From: Roseofilum casamattae BLCC-M143
Lineage (GTDB): Bacteria; Cyanobacteriota; Cyanobacteriia; Cyanobacteriales; Desertifilaceae
Direction: 5' to 3'
DNA length: 64,000 nucleotides
Assembly: GCF_030068455.1 (NCBI RefSeq)
Contig: NZ_JAQOSQ010000008.1
Coordinates: 1-64,000, forward strand
Positions 10,072-19,000 of this stretch are shown here, one piece after another. Both the position numbers and the translations under genes were made by a program. Each line of letters opens with the position of its first letter. The first letter of the stretch is position 1. The notes under the pieces are model-generated. The model ran no database searches, had not been told where the DNA came from, and saw nothing but the letters and a program-made list of their open reading frames with translations.

Positions 10072-10254
10072 TCAATAGCGCAACCCTCGATAGGTTGCAA
10101 CCGTTAATGTCAGCAACAATGCCGTCCAAAACCATTGGGGTATATCTTCTAACAGAAAAAATATCCCAGTTAATGCCATACCAATGATTCCCAGAAGATA
10201 AGCCAGGGCAAATGTCGCGATGGAGAAAATAAGAATCGCAATAATTTCTAACAT
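10072..10254 (-). CDS. small two-helix membrane protein, unknown
   Basis: A 60-residue ORF starting at MLEIIAIL. An ATG 15 codons upstream is possible but gives a polar extension that lacks a family look. It contains two hydrophobic segments (about residues 4-30 and 36-55) separated by an Asp-Ile-Pro-Gln turn. I do not recognise it. It lies upstream of the methyltransferase pair and downstream of the YidD fusion gene on the same strand. Confidence 0.45.
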   Translation of the reverse strand: MLEIIAILIFSIATFALAYLLGIIGMALTGIFFLLEDIPQWFWTALLLTLTVATYRGLRY

Positions 10255-10311
10255 CAGACTATTCTCGTGCTGCCTGTCATAGTAAACCGATATTAGCACA
10301 ATAGCTTAAAC

Positions 10312-11286
10312 TTATAGCGGTCTGCCATAACTGGCGATCGCATCCTCTTCTCTCAAGCGTCCTTCCTCTTTGTGCCGCAAAACCCAAACTTGATCGCCAT
10401 AGGAAAAATGCCACCATTCGCGCGGATGACGTTTAAACCCAGCCAACTCCATTACCTGTCTCAGGATTTCTCGATGCTGATGATAAACTTGTCCTTCAGA
10501 AGACGTTTCCTCTTGATAGTAATTGGGATAGGAGCGCGGAGAAATTTCATCAATAGCCGAACCCATATCCACGGGATTTCCCTTATTATCCACTAGCGTC
10601 ACATCCACGGCGCCTCCAGTACTATGAGGAGGAGGAGTAGCGGGATTCGAGGAAGGAACGGCCCAAAATTGATACACTTGTTCTAATAGTTTTTCCCGAT
10701 CGATCTCTGAGAGAGTGTCAGGATCGAGTCCTGCTTCTCGCGCCACCTCCCCTAAGGTATACTCCACCATAAACTGTTGTACGGCAACGGGACGATAGGC
10801 ATCAAAAATCTGAATTTTCCAACTGGGATATTCCTGTTGCAAATTCTCTTGCGCTCTAACCAAACGCTCGACTACATTCTGACGCAGCCAATAGGGCGAC
10901 TTGTCCCCATAAGGCGCCCCCAGCTTCTCGTAGGGATGGGGGGTTTCTACGGCAAACTGCTCTAAGGGAATGGGAACTAAGGGTTCTCCATTATCGCGGA
11001 TGGGAATTTTTTGATAGGGCTTGAGCGGCATAAAAGAGTCGATCTCTGGAACCGGATCGTATCCTCCAGGAACAAAAGGATTGCAGCGTAAAATACGCCA
11101 TCCTGCTAATTGTACTCCTTTGGCGACCCCAAAGCGGGCGATCGCGGTTAAGGCATATTGAGAACAACTGGGATAAAAGCGGCAACTGGGTGGAAACAAC
11201 GGAGAAATTCCGCGACGATACGCTTGAATCGTGCGAATGAGCAGAATTTTCAACCATTGAATTTCCCACAGTTTCCAGTCGAGCAT
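10312..11286 (-). CDS. YidD fused to VanX-type D-Ala-D-Ala dipeptidase
   Basis: A single 324-codon ORF carries two recognisable proteins. Residues about 1-80 are YidD, the small membrane protein insertion efficiency factor. It has [11 protein letters not shown] (Cys35, Cys41), then ILRCNP (Cys68) and GGYDPVP. Residues about 87-324 are a peptidase M15D (VanX-like) D-alanyl-D-alanine dipeptidase. Its zinc ligands are the HSTGGAVD motif (His221, Asp228) and the EWWH motif (His293), with Glu290 as catalytic base. No stop or frameshift separates the parts, though a Met at residue 86 could allow separate internal translation. YidD works at the inner membrane with YidC; the dipeptidase would cleave free D-Ala-D-Ala. 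No functional link between the two is established. Confidence 0.88.
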   Translation of the reverse strand: MLDWKLWEIQWLKILLIRTIQAYRRGISPLFPPSCRFYPSCSQYALTAIARFGVAKGVQLAGWRILRCNPFVPGGYDPVPEIDSFMPLKPYQKIPIRDNGEPLVPIPLEQFAVETPHPYEKLGAPYGDKSPYWLRQNVVERLVRAQENLQQEYPSWKIQIFDAYRPVAVQQFMVEYTLGEVAREAGLDPDTLSEIDREKLLEQVYQFWAVPSSNPATPPPHSTGGAVDVTLVDNKGNPVDMGSAIDEISPRSYPNYYQEETSSEGQVYHQHREILRQVMELAGFKRHPREWWHFSYGDQVWVLRHKEEGRLREEDAIASYGRPL

Positions 11287-11346
11287 TTTAGCGTTTCTGT
11301 TTAATCTTTCTATAACTGAATTCTATTGAGTTCGCACGAGCTATTT

Positions 11347-11898
11347 TTAATCGAATTCTGGGGCCCAAATATCTACGACGGGTAGTTCCCAACCGGGGAG
11401 CAATTCTGGTAGGGTGAGAATATCGTCGTCGGTGAGAGTGACCGTGGGGCGATCGCTGCGATAAACTTCCATAGTTCGGGTTCTCGGATCGACCAATATT
11501 CCCACTTGAGTTCCTAAGTTAAGAAACTGCTGAATTTTCTCCCGTAGTTTAGTAATGCTATCGGTTCTCGATTTCACTTCAAACATCAGATCGGGAACTA
11601 ATTCCGCATAGCCATCTGTGGGGCGAGGCAAGCGTTCGGCGCGAATAAAAGAGGCATCCGGCGCGCGCACATCTCCATCGGGATTAGGTAAGCGAAAGCC
11701 ACCACTAGAAGCAATAACTCGACCTAATTTACGAGGTCTCACCCAATAGGATACAGCGGCGATAATAGCAGCAGCAACTTCATCTGATTCTAATCCTGAT
11801 GGACTCATAATAACGATCGCTCCCTCAACTAATTCCAAATTATAGTCTGGATGTTGTTCTTGGAACTTTTCTAAATCATTTACAGTTAGCTGGGGCAT
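11347..11898 (-). CDS. Uma2 family protein (DUF820), copy 1
   Basis: A 183-residue member of the Uma2/DUF820 family, a PD-(D/E)XK nuclease-like fold that is expanded in cyanobacteria. Visible core residues include the LVEGAIVIMSPSG entry, RAPDASF near residue 80, then PDLMFEVKS (Asp and Glu-Val-Lys) and GILVDPRTR. The cellular role of these proteins is not established. It is the downstream member of a tandem pair with the gene at 11938. The two are nearly identical except for a block between residues about 39 and 88. Confidence 0.88.
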   Translation of the reverse strand: MPQLTVNDLEKFQEQHPDYNLELVEGAIVIMSPSGLESDEVAAAIIAAVSYWVRPRKLGRVIASSGGFRLPNPDGDVRAPDASFIRAERLPRPTDGYAELVPDLMFEVKSRTDSITKLREKIQQFLNLGTQVGILVDPRTRTMEVYRSDRPTVTLTDDDILTLPELLPGWELPVVDIWAPEFD

Positions 11899-11937
11899 GG
11901 CGTTCGCCTCTGTTTAAGTGACAGCAATAATCGATCG

Positions 11938-12489
11938 TCAATCGAATTCTGGTGCCCAAATATCTACGACGGGTAGTTCCCAACCGGGGAGCAATTCTGG
12001 TAAGGTGAGAATATCGTCATCGGTGAGAGTGACTGTGGGGCGATCGCTACGATAAATTTCCATAGTTCGGGTTCTCGGATCGACCAATATTCCCACTCGA
12101 GTTCCTAAGTTAAGAAACTGCTGAATTTTCTCCCGTAGTTTAGTAACGCTATCGGTTCTCGATTTCACTTCAAACATCAGATCGGGAACTAATTCCGCAT
12201 AGCCATCTGTGGGGCGAGGCAAGCGTTGTGCTAAAACAAATGATACGTCTGGAGCGCGCACGTCTCCATCGGGATTTGGTAATCGAAAGCCACCACTCGA
12301 TCCCGATACTCTACCTAAACGACGAGGACGTACCCAATTACGAAGTTGAGCCGCAATTTCAATCGCGACTTCTTCTGATTCTAATCCTGATGGACTCATA
12401 ATAACGATCGCTCCCTCGACTAATTCCAAATTATAGTCCGGATGTTGTTGCTGGAATTTTTCTAAGTCATTTACAGTTAGCTGGGGCAT
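11938..12489 (-). CDS. Uma2 family protein (DUF820), copy 2
   Basis: A 183-residue tandem paralogue of the preceding gene on the same strand, 39 bases apart. The first 38 and last 94 residues differ from the neighbour at only a handful of positions. Residues 39-88 carry most substitutions, for example the IEIAAQLRN segment instead of AAIIAAVSY. The nuclease-like core (RAPDVSF, PDLMFEVKS) is intact. The pattern fits a recent duplication with local divergence or gene conversion of the ends. Confidence 0.88.
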   Translation of the reverse strand: MPQLTVNDLEKFQQQHPDYNLELVEGAIVIMSPSGLESEEVAIEIAAQLRNWVRPRRLGRVSGSSGGFRLPNPDGDVRAPDVSFVLAQRLPRPTDGYAELVPDLMFEVKSRTDSVTKLREKIQQFLNLGTRVGILVDPRTRTMEIYRSDRPTVTLTDDDILTLPELLPGWELPVVDIWAPEFD

Positions 12490-12514
12490 GGGTAATACCT
12501 GATTTTAGAGGGAG

Positions 12515-14296
12515 TTAAACTTGACCGACTAATTCGCCCATTTGAATTCGCCATAAACTAGCGTATACTCCATTATAATTGAGTAGCTCTTGGTGGCGAC
12601 CGGATTCGATAACATTCCCGCGCTCCATGACGTAGATGCAATGGGCATTACGAATGGTAGAAAGGCGGTGCGCGATCGCAATTGTCGTGCGGTTTTTGGT
12701 AATTCGTTCTAACGAGCGTTGAATCGCCGCCTCTGTCTCGTTATCCACTGCCGAAGTTGCCTCATCCAGAATTAGAATGGGAGGGTCTTTCAGGATAGCA
12801 CGAGCGATCGCTAAACGTTGCCTTTGTCCTCCCGATAATTTCTGTCCGCGCTCTCCAACAATCGTGTCATACTGTTGCGGAAGTTCCATGATAAATTGGT
12901 GAGCTTCAGCTAAGGTTGCGGCGGAAATAATATCGGGTTCCAAAGCATTAAATGTACCGTAAGCGATATTTTCCGCAACGGTTCCGTGGAATAGAAATAC
13001 ATCTTGGCTGACTAATCCGATGCAGCGCCGGAGGTCATCTAAGCGCAATTCTTGCAGGTTAATCCCATCTACTGTAATTCGTCCTTGCTGAATTTCGTAT
13101 AATCGCAATAACAACTTGACGATGGTGCTTTTTCCGGAACCAGTAGAACCGACAATTCCGACTGTTTTTCCGGCCGGAATGGTTAAAGATAAATCCTTGA
13201 GGACAGGTTGGCGATCGCGATAGGCAAAACTCACCTCTTCCAGTCTAACTTCTCCTTTCACTGAATCAACGGGAAGAGGGATTTCTCCCGGATGAATTTC
13301 AATCGGAGTATCCAACAAATTCATAACTCGTCGAGTGGAAGCCATGGCGCGCTGGCACAAATCTAAGGTATTTCCCAACCGAGTTAACGGCCACAATAAC
13401 CGTTGAGTCAGAAAGACCAACGTGCTGTAAGTTCCGACCGCTAAATTGCCCTTTGTCACTTCCAAGCCGCCGTAGAGCAGAATGCAGGTGAAACCGATGA
13501 GAATCAACATTCGGATTAAGGGAATAAAGGCAGCAGAAAAGGCGATCGCACTTTCATTGCTGCGGCGATAGGCTTGGGAATCTTCCCCCACTCGCTTGGC
13601 TTCGTATTCTTCCGCTGTAAAGCTTTTAATGGTTGTAATGCCGCCGAGATTATTGGCAAGTCGATGATTAATTAATCCCGCGCTCTCCCGCACTTTACTA
13701 TAGCGGGGAGCGAGAAACTTTTGAAATGCAACCGACCCCCAAATAATGAACGGCATGGGTAAAATGGTCATCCAACCCACTTGCGGTGCTAAAAACAAGA
13801 AACTCAAGCCAACAATTAACACCGTAGTGATGACTTGAATCACTTGATTTGCGCCGACATCGAGGAAGCGCTCGAGTTGATTCACATCATCATTGAGAAT
13901 TGCCATTAATTCTCCCGTGCTCCGTTCCTCAAAATAGGCAATCTCCAGGTTCTGTAAATGGCGATAAGCATCCAAACGCAAGTGATGTTGAATGGTTTGC
14001 GCCAGATTCCGCCACAACCGCTCGTAAGCATACTCAAAGGCAGATTCAGCAATCCAAACTAAGGCAGAAATAATGCTCACCAGCACTAATTGTCCGAAGA
14101 CATTGGTAATGCCAAATTTAGCAATCCAAGAACTATCTTGCTCGACAACGACATCAACAGCAACGCCGATTAACGCGGGTGGCGCTAAGTCGAAAAACTT
14201 ATTCAGGACAGAAGCGGCGATCGCCAACCGAATCTGAGTTTGATAGGGCCCGGTATACTGGATCAGGCGTTGGAGTGGAGATGAGGGAGAGTTCAC
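12515..14296 (-). CDS. ABC exporter, fused permease-ATPase
   Basis: A 593-residue half-transporter. Six membrane helices lie in residues 1-310. The ATPase has Walker A GSTGSGKST near 380, signature LSGGQRQR near 485, Walker B ILILDEATSAVD and the H-loop IAIAHRLST. The arrangement is of the MsbA/multidrug-exporter type, probably acting as a homodimer to export a lipid or small molecule. The substrate is not readable. The start is a GTG (14296). It is on the same strand as the four-gene operon upstream but separated by a hairpin at 14369, so it is probably a separate unit. Confidence 0.92.
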   Translation of the reverse strand: MNSPSSPLQRLIQYTGPYQTQIRLAIAASVLNKFFDLAPPALIGVAVDVVVEQDSSWIAKFGITNVFGQLVLVSIISALVWIAESAFEYAYERLWRNLAQTIQHHLRLDAYRHLQNLEIAYFEERSTGELMAILNDDVNQLERFLDVGANQVIQVITTVLIVGLSFLFLAPQVGWMTILPMPFIIWGSVAFQKFLAPRYSKVRESAGLINHRLANNLGGITTIKSFTAEEYEAKRVGEDSQAYRRSNESAIAFSAAFIPLIRMLILIGFTCILLYGGLEVTKGNLAVGTYSTLVFLTQRLLWPLTRLGNTLDLCQRAMASTRRVMNLLDTPIEIHPGEIPLPVDSVKGEVRLEEVSFAYRDRQPVLKDLSLTIPAGKTVGIVGSTGSGKSTIVKLLLRLYEIQQGRITVDGINLQELRLDDLRRCIGLVSQDVFLFHGTVAENIAYGTFNALEPDIISAATLAEAHQFIMELPQQYDTIVGERGQKLSGGQRQRLAIARAILKDPPILILDEATSAVDNETEAAIQRSLERITKNRTTIAIAHRLSTIRNAHCIYVMERGNVIESGRHQELLNYNGVYASLWRIQMGELVGQV

Positions 14297-14368
14297 TAGA
14301 GTAGTTGTCCTGGGGGTTGAGCGAATCTTATCAAGCCATAATTTGTGAAGAGGCTGCGATAGTACTTA

Positions 14369-14401
14369 ATCCCTCTTCTATCAGTCTGCAAAAAGAGGGA
14401 T
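14369..14401 (-). terminator. hairpin downstream of the 14407 gene
   Basis: ATCCCTCTT (14369-14377) pairs exactly with AAGAGGGAT (14393-14401) across a 15-base loop, just after the stop of the minus-strand gene at 14407. There is no proper U-tract, so it could be a weak or factor-assisted terminator or a 3' end protector. Confidence 0.45.
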
Positions 14402-14406
14402 ATGAC

Positions 14407-15210
14407 TTAAACTCCAAACTGCCCCCAAATTTTTTTGGCGACACGCTTGGTAAACGTTTCTTCCGATGTGAATAACTCTCGCATTGCCCACGAGCTAAGT
14501 CGAGGAGCTAGAGACATAATGGCCCGACGCAAAAGAGAGCGAAACGCAAATCCCAAAATCGTACCGACGATCGCCGGAAGCAGCACCCATAATCCTAGCT
14601 TAATTAACAAGTTTTGCAGAACCTCAGGTTGTTGTAGAGTAACGATCGCATTCCTAATCGTAAAAACAGTATTAGGAATCCAAATTGTCATCATGGTTGT
14701 TACCCAAGAAATCCGATCGGCCAGTTGAGTGCTGCGCAGTTTCAGAAATCCCAGAAGTTGGTCGATTAACCAGTTGTGGCTTTGCACGACTCGCAAGCAT
14801 TCCGGATCCTCTAACAGTTCTCGACTCACTTGATTGAGGATATCTCCATCAGGAGAAAGAACGGTGCGCAGGAGAAACTTTCCTTGCCTGCCATTCCTGA
14901 CCGCATAAAACGTCTTAAATGTCAAGCCGCATTGGATTGAGGAATCGCGATCGATGACAGCCAATTCCCTCAGATCCAGGAGGATGCGAGCCAATTGACG
15001 GGGGGGAACGATCAGGCGATCGCCACTGAAACGAACTGATTCGATTTGGTTCACCATGAGTGGATTGAGATAGAAGATGAACTCCCCATCCTCAGCTCGA
15101 ATCGCAGGAGCAATCTGACTCCCTGGAGTTGGAGGCGGATCGATGAAAGCGCGAACCCGTTGTACCCAATTCTGGATAACTTTGGACGCGCTAGTAATTT
15201 GTCGTATCAT
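14407..15210 (-). CDS. unknown membrane-associated protein, last gene of acidic-repeat operon
   Basis: A 267-residue protein that I do not recognise. The first 170 residues are soluble in appearance. Hydrophobic segments follow near 175-195 (TMMTIWIPNTVFTI) and 205-230 (LGLWVLLPAIVGTILGFAF), then a basic C-terminus. It may be a membrane anchor or tail-anchored component. Its ATG directly follows the TAA of the upstream gene (TAA-ATG with no gap), so the two are translationally coupled. It ends the run of same-strand genes beginning at 20383. Confidence 0.7.
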   Translation of the reverse strand: MIRQITSASKVIQNWVQRVRAFIDPPPTPGSQIAPAIRAEDGEFIFYLNPLMVNQIESVRFSGDRLIVPPRQLARILLDLRELAVIDRDSSIQCGLTFKTFYAVRNGRQGKFLLRTVLSPDGDILNQVSRELLEDPECLRVVQSHNWLIDQLLGFLKLRSTQLADRISWVTTMMTIWIPNTVFTIRNAIVTLQQPEVLQNLLIKLGLWVLLPAIVGTILGFAFRSLLRRAIMSLAPRLSSWAMRELFTSEETFTKRVAKKIWGQFGV

Positions 15211-15978
15211 TTACCGACTGGGATTAACGAATGTGGCTGCAGGTAATCGAAACCGTCCATCCGTACTTCTTTCCAAGATATCTTGAATAATGCCGACCAT
15301 GAACTCGAGAAGACCGCGCCATTGTCTTTCTCCAGAATTCACCCCTTCATTGTGGATTTGAATGACCAATTCCTTATAGTCAAAATCGAGCAATTTTTCG
15401 TGATAGCGATTGATGATATCTCCATCAAGCTGCATCATCGTTTGGGCATAAATAATATCCGTCGCTTCCGACTTCAAATCTTGGCTGTTGAGTGCTGCTC
15501 TTAGCTCCTCGAGTTTGCGCAGTCCGCGCAAAAAACGTCCGTTCAGCAGTAGAGCTTGCAGCTTTTCGGCATCATTGGGATCGTCGGGATTGGGCAAACG
15601 CTCTTCGGGATCGTAGAGGTCGTTGATCGGATCGCTGAGAACTTGGCGATATTCCATCAACATTTTCTTGCGCAATCCATAGTAGCGATCGTACAGCGCT
15701 GGAGGAATCTGCCGCTCGTAGAAGTATTGTTCGTCCCCAATCTGTTCGGGAATCGCATAGATATAACGATAAGCTTCTCCAGGGACAAACTTATTCCCCG
15801 TAATCTGAGACACGACCATCGTGTTCACTTCCAGCGCCGTAATATCGGTGAGAACTTCACCCAATCCCAAGACAAAATCAGTAAACCGGCGCTGAAGGCT
15901 GTTGGCGTTCTTGCTCGGTTCGTTATTCGTCGTTGTTATCTCTGTTGCATTAGTCACGAGTTCGCTCCCGATCTCCAA
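15211..15978 (-). CDS. unknown soluble protein of acidic-repeat operon
   Basis: A 255-residue protein of unknown family. It has no signal peptide or clear membrane segment. It has an acidic, proline-containing middle (DPEERLPNPDDPNDAE) and helical, Leu- and Glu-rich segments around it. It sits between the giant acidic repeat protein (54 bases upstream) and the membrane protein (immediately downstream). The tight spacing implies a shared pathway, but nothing in the sequence shows its role. Confidence 0.7.
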   Translation of the reverse strand: MEIGSELVTNATEITTTNNEPSKNANSLQRRFTDFVLGLGEVLTDITALEVNTMVVSQITGNKFVPGEAYRYIYAIPEQIGDEQYFYERQIPPALYDRYYGLRKKMLMEYRQVLSDPINDLYDPEERLPNPDDPNDAEKLQALLLNGRFLRGLRKLEELRAALNSQDLKSEATDIIYAQTMMQLDGDIINRYHEKLLDFDYKELVIQIHNEGVNSGERQWRGLLEFMVGIIQDILERSTDGRFRLPAATFVNPSR

Positions 15979-16032
15979 GAAATGTCGATTAATTGACGTA
16001 TCAATGACGTCCCAACCCCATCACGCAAAGCA

Positions 16033-19000
16033 TTATAGCTCGGCAAACGGGTCTTCTAACTCAGCAAAAGGATCTTCTGCGATCGCATCGAGAAGTCCAG
16101 AATCATTTTTACTCGATTCTTCGGATAAGTCGAGAGACTCAGCGAAGGAGTCCGTTTCATCATCGGCAAAGAGATCGGCCAAGGGATCTATATCATCATC
16201 CTCCAACACCAACTCTTCCGTTAGGGTCGATTGAGCGATCGTATTCCCCCCATCATCCCATTCCTCCGATAACAGATCCTCCAATGCTTCCGAGCGTTCC
16301 GAAGCTGTATCTCCAGCCGACTCATCCAAGGAATTTAAACTCTCTGAGGGCAATTCGTCAACGATCTCATCTGACTCGAAGTCTACCACCGTCGGTGCTG
16401 TAGGCCCAATGGAGGTCTCACCCCACAAATCGTCACCCAGCATATCTTCTGCAATCTCTTGCACCGCTTTGGCATCGCTGAGAGATTGACTCTCTTGAAA
16501 GTCTTCTTCGGGTTCTCCAAAATCCAGCTCCTCTGTTACTCCAAACACATCCAGCAACTCTTCATCTTCCTCAAACCCCATCAATTCGCTAACATCACCA
16601 CTATTCTCATCTGCGAATGGATTGACCTCTTCTTCTCCTTCGCTTCCAGAGCTTGTCGTAAATACGGGATCTTGCTCTTCATCCCAAATCGTCTCCGACA
16701 TAGTTTGAGTTTCAAACGCGCTCAGAATTTCTGCTTCCTCCTCTTCTGAGGGGTCTGGAATTTCCAATGGTTCCTCAGAAGAAGAGGTTGCGAATAGATC
16801 GAGATCCAACAAATCTTCCTCGGCTTCAGCAAACGGATCTTCCTCTAATGCCGGCGCCACTGTTTCTTCTTCTATCCACAGAGCATCGGCATCTGAGTCA
16901 TCAGTTAACTCTTCCTCCGCTTCAGCAAATGGATCTGACTCTAGCAACTCTTCCACAAATGGATCGTCATCTTCCTCTAATGCCGGTGCCACTGTTTCTT
17001 CTTCTGTCCACAGAGCATCAGCATCTGAGTCATCAGTTAACTCTTCTTCCGCTTCAGCAAATGGATCTGACTCTAGCAACTCTTCAACAAAGGGATCGTC
17101 ATCTTCCTCTAATGCTGGTGCCACTGTTTCTTCTTCTGTCCACAGAGCATCAGCATCTGAGTCATCAGTTAACTCTTCCTCCGCTTCAGCAAATGGATCT
17201 GACTCTAGCAACTCTTCAGCAAAGGGATCGTCGTCTTCCTCTAATGCCGGCGCCACTGTTTCTTCTTCTGTCCACAGAGCATCAGCATCTGAGTCATCGG
17301 TTAACTCTTCTTCCGCTTCAGCAAATGGATCTGACTCTAGCAACTCTTCAGTTTCGGCAAAGGGATCGTCATCTTCCTCTAATGCCGGCGCCACTGTTTC
17401 TTCTTCTGTCCACAGAGCATCAGCATCTGAGTCATCAGTTAACTCTTCCTCCGCTTCAGCAAATGGATCTGACTCTAGCAACTCTTCAGTTTCGGCAAAG
17501 GGATCGTCATCTTCCTCTAATGCCGGCGCCACTGTTTCTTCTTCTGTCCACAGAGCATCGGCATCTGAGTCATCGGTTAACTCTTCCTCCGCTTCAGCAA
17601 AGGGATCGTCGTCTTCCTCTAATACCAGTGCCACTGTTTCTTCTTCTGTCCACAGAGCATCGGCATCTGAGTCATCAGTTAACTCTTCTTCCGCTTCAGC
17701 AAATGGATCTGACTCTAGCAACTCTTCCACAAAGGGATCGTCATCTTCCTCTAATGCCGGTGCCACTGTTTCTTCTTCTATCCACAGAGCATCGGCATCT
17801 GAGTCATCGGTTAACTCTTCCTCCGCTTCAGCAAATGGATCTGACTCTAGCAACTCTTCCACAAAGGGATCGTCATCTTCCTCTAATGCCGGTGCCACTG
17901 TTTCTTCTTCTGTCCACAGAGCATCGGCATCTGAGTCATCGGTTAACTCTTCCTCCGCTTCAGCAGCCAAGGGTTCTAGCTCCGGTAACTCTTCAGCAAA
18001 TGGATCGTCATCTTCCTCTAATGCCGGTGCCACTGTTTCTTCTTCTGTCCACAGAGCATCGGCATCTGAGTCATCAGTTAACTCTTCCTCCGCTTCAGCA
18101 AAGGGATCTGACTCTAGCAACTCTTCGGTTTCGGCAAAGGGATCTTCGTTCTTATCTAATACTGGCGCAACTGTTTCTTCTTCTGACTCAGCAGCAAATA
18201 AATCTGGATCGGGTAACTCATCCGGTAGATCGACTAATGGAGTGCTTGGTGTAATTTCTTCTAACTCTTGAGCAAAGGAATCATCTGAGGAAGGCCATGC
18301 CGTTTCTTCTGGTATTAAGTTTTCGTCTAATGCTTCTGAATTGCTAGGATTGTCTTCATTTAAGACTAAGGTTTCTTCAAGAGCGGCAGGGTCTTCTGGG
18401 TTTAAGACTAAAGTCTCTTCAAACACTTCTGGATCGGTTACTTCTTCTGCATTGGCGACCTGCGCATCAAACTCTGCCATGATTTCTTCTTCGGAAAAGA
18501 GGGGAGTTTGAGCTATGTTTTCTGCAGGTTCGGTTTCGGGTAATTCTGGTTCGGTAATATCGACGATCGCCGTCTCTTCATCAACAGCTAATGCGAATAC
18601 TTCGTCTTTGGCGCGATCGCTGGCAATCTCGAGCAAACTTTCGCCTCCTAAATCCGTTGGGGTATCGAAGGCTGCCATAATTTCATCATCATCGGCATTG
18701 ATATTCTCTGAGCCTGTTGGAGCATCATCTTCTGTGACTAAGCCAGAGGTTTCCTCTAATTCCAATCCTCCTTCTGACCATTCGGTTGAATCTTCAATCG
18801 GAATCATTGCCTCTTCTGCGATCGCGCCATCGGAAGATTCGGTTATTTCCAATTCGTCTAACACCGGTTCTTCCGCAACGCTTTCATTCTCAATACTCTC
18901 TCTATCGATACTATCGCTATCGAGACTATCGAAGGCATTCATGATTTCGGCTTCTTCCGCATCTAGGGGTTCTTCTGCGTCGATCGCGGCAGTCTCCATA

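Noticed and set aside
16816-18084. Possible CRISPR array
   Set aside because: The units are contiguous, about 132 bases long, in frame and coding. There are no unique spacers.
16767-18254. 495-codon plus-strand ORF antisense to the repeat protein
   Set aside because: It exists only because the repeat unit is a multiple of three and free of stops on the other strand. The product is a monotonous Leu/Gln/His/Arg repeat with no family features.
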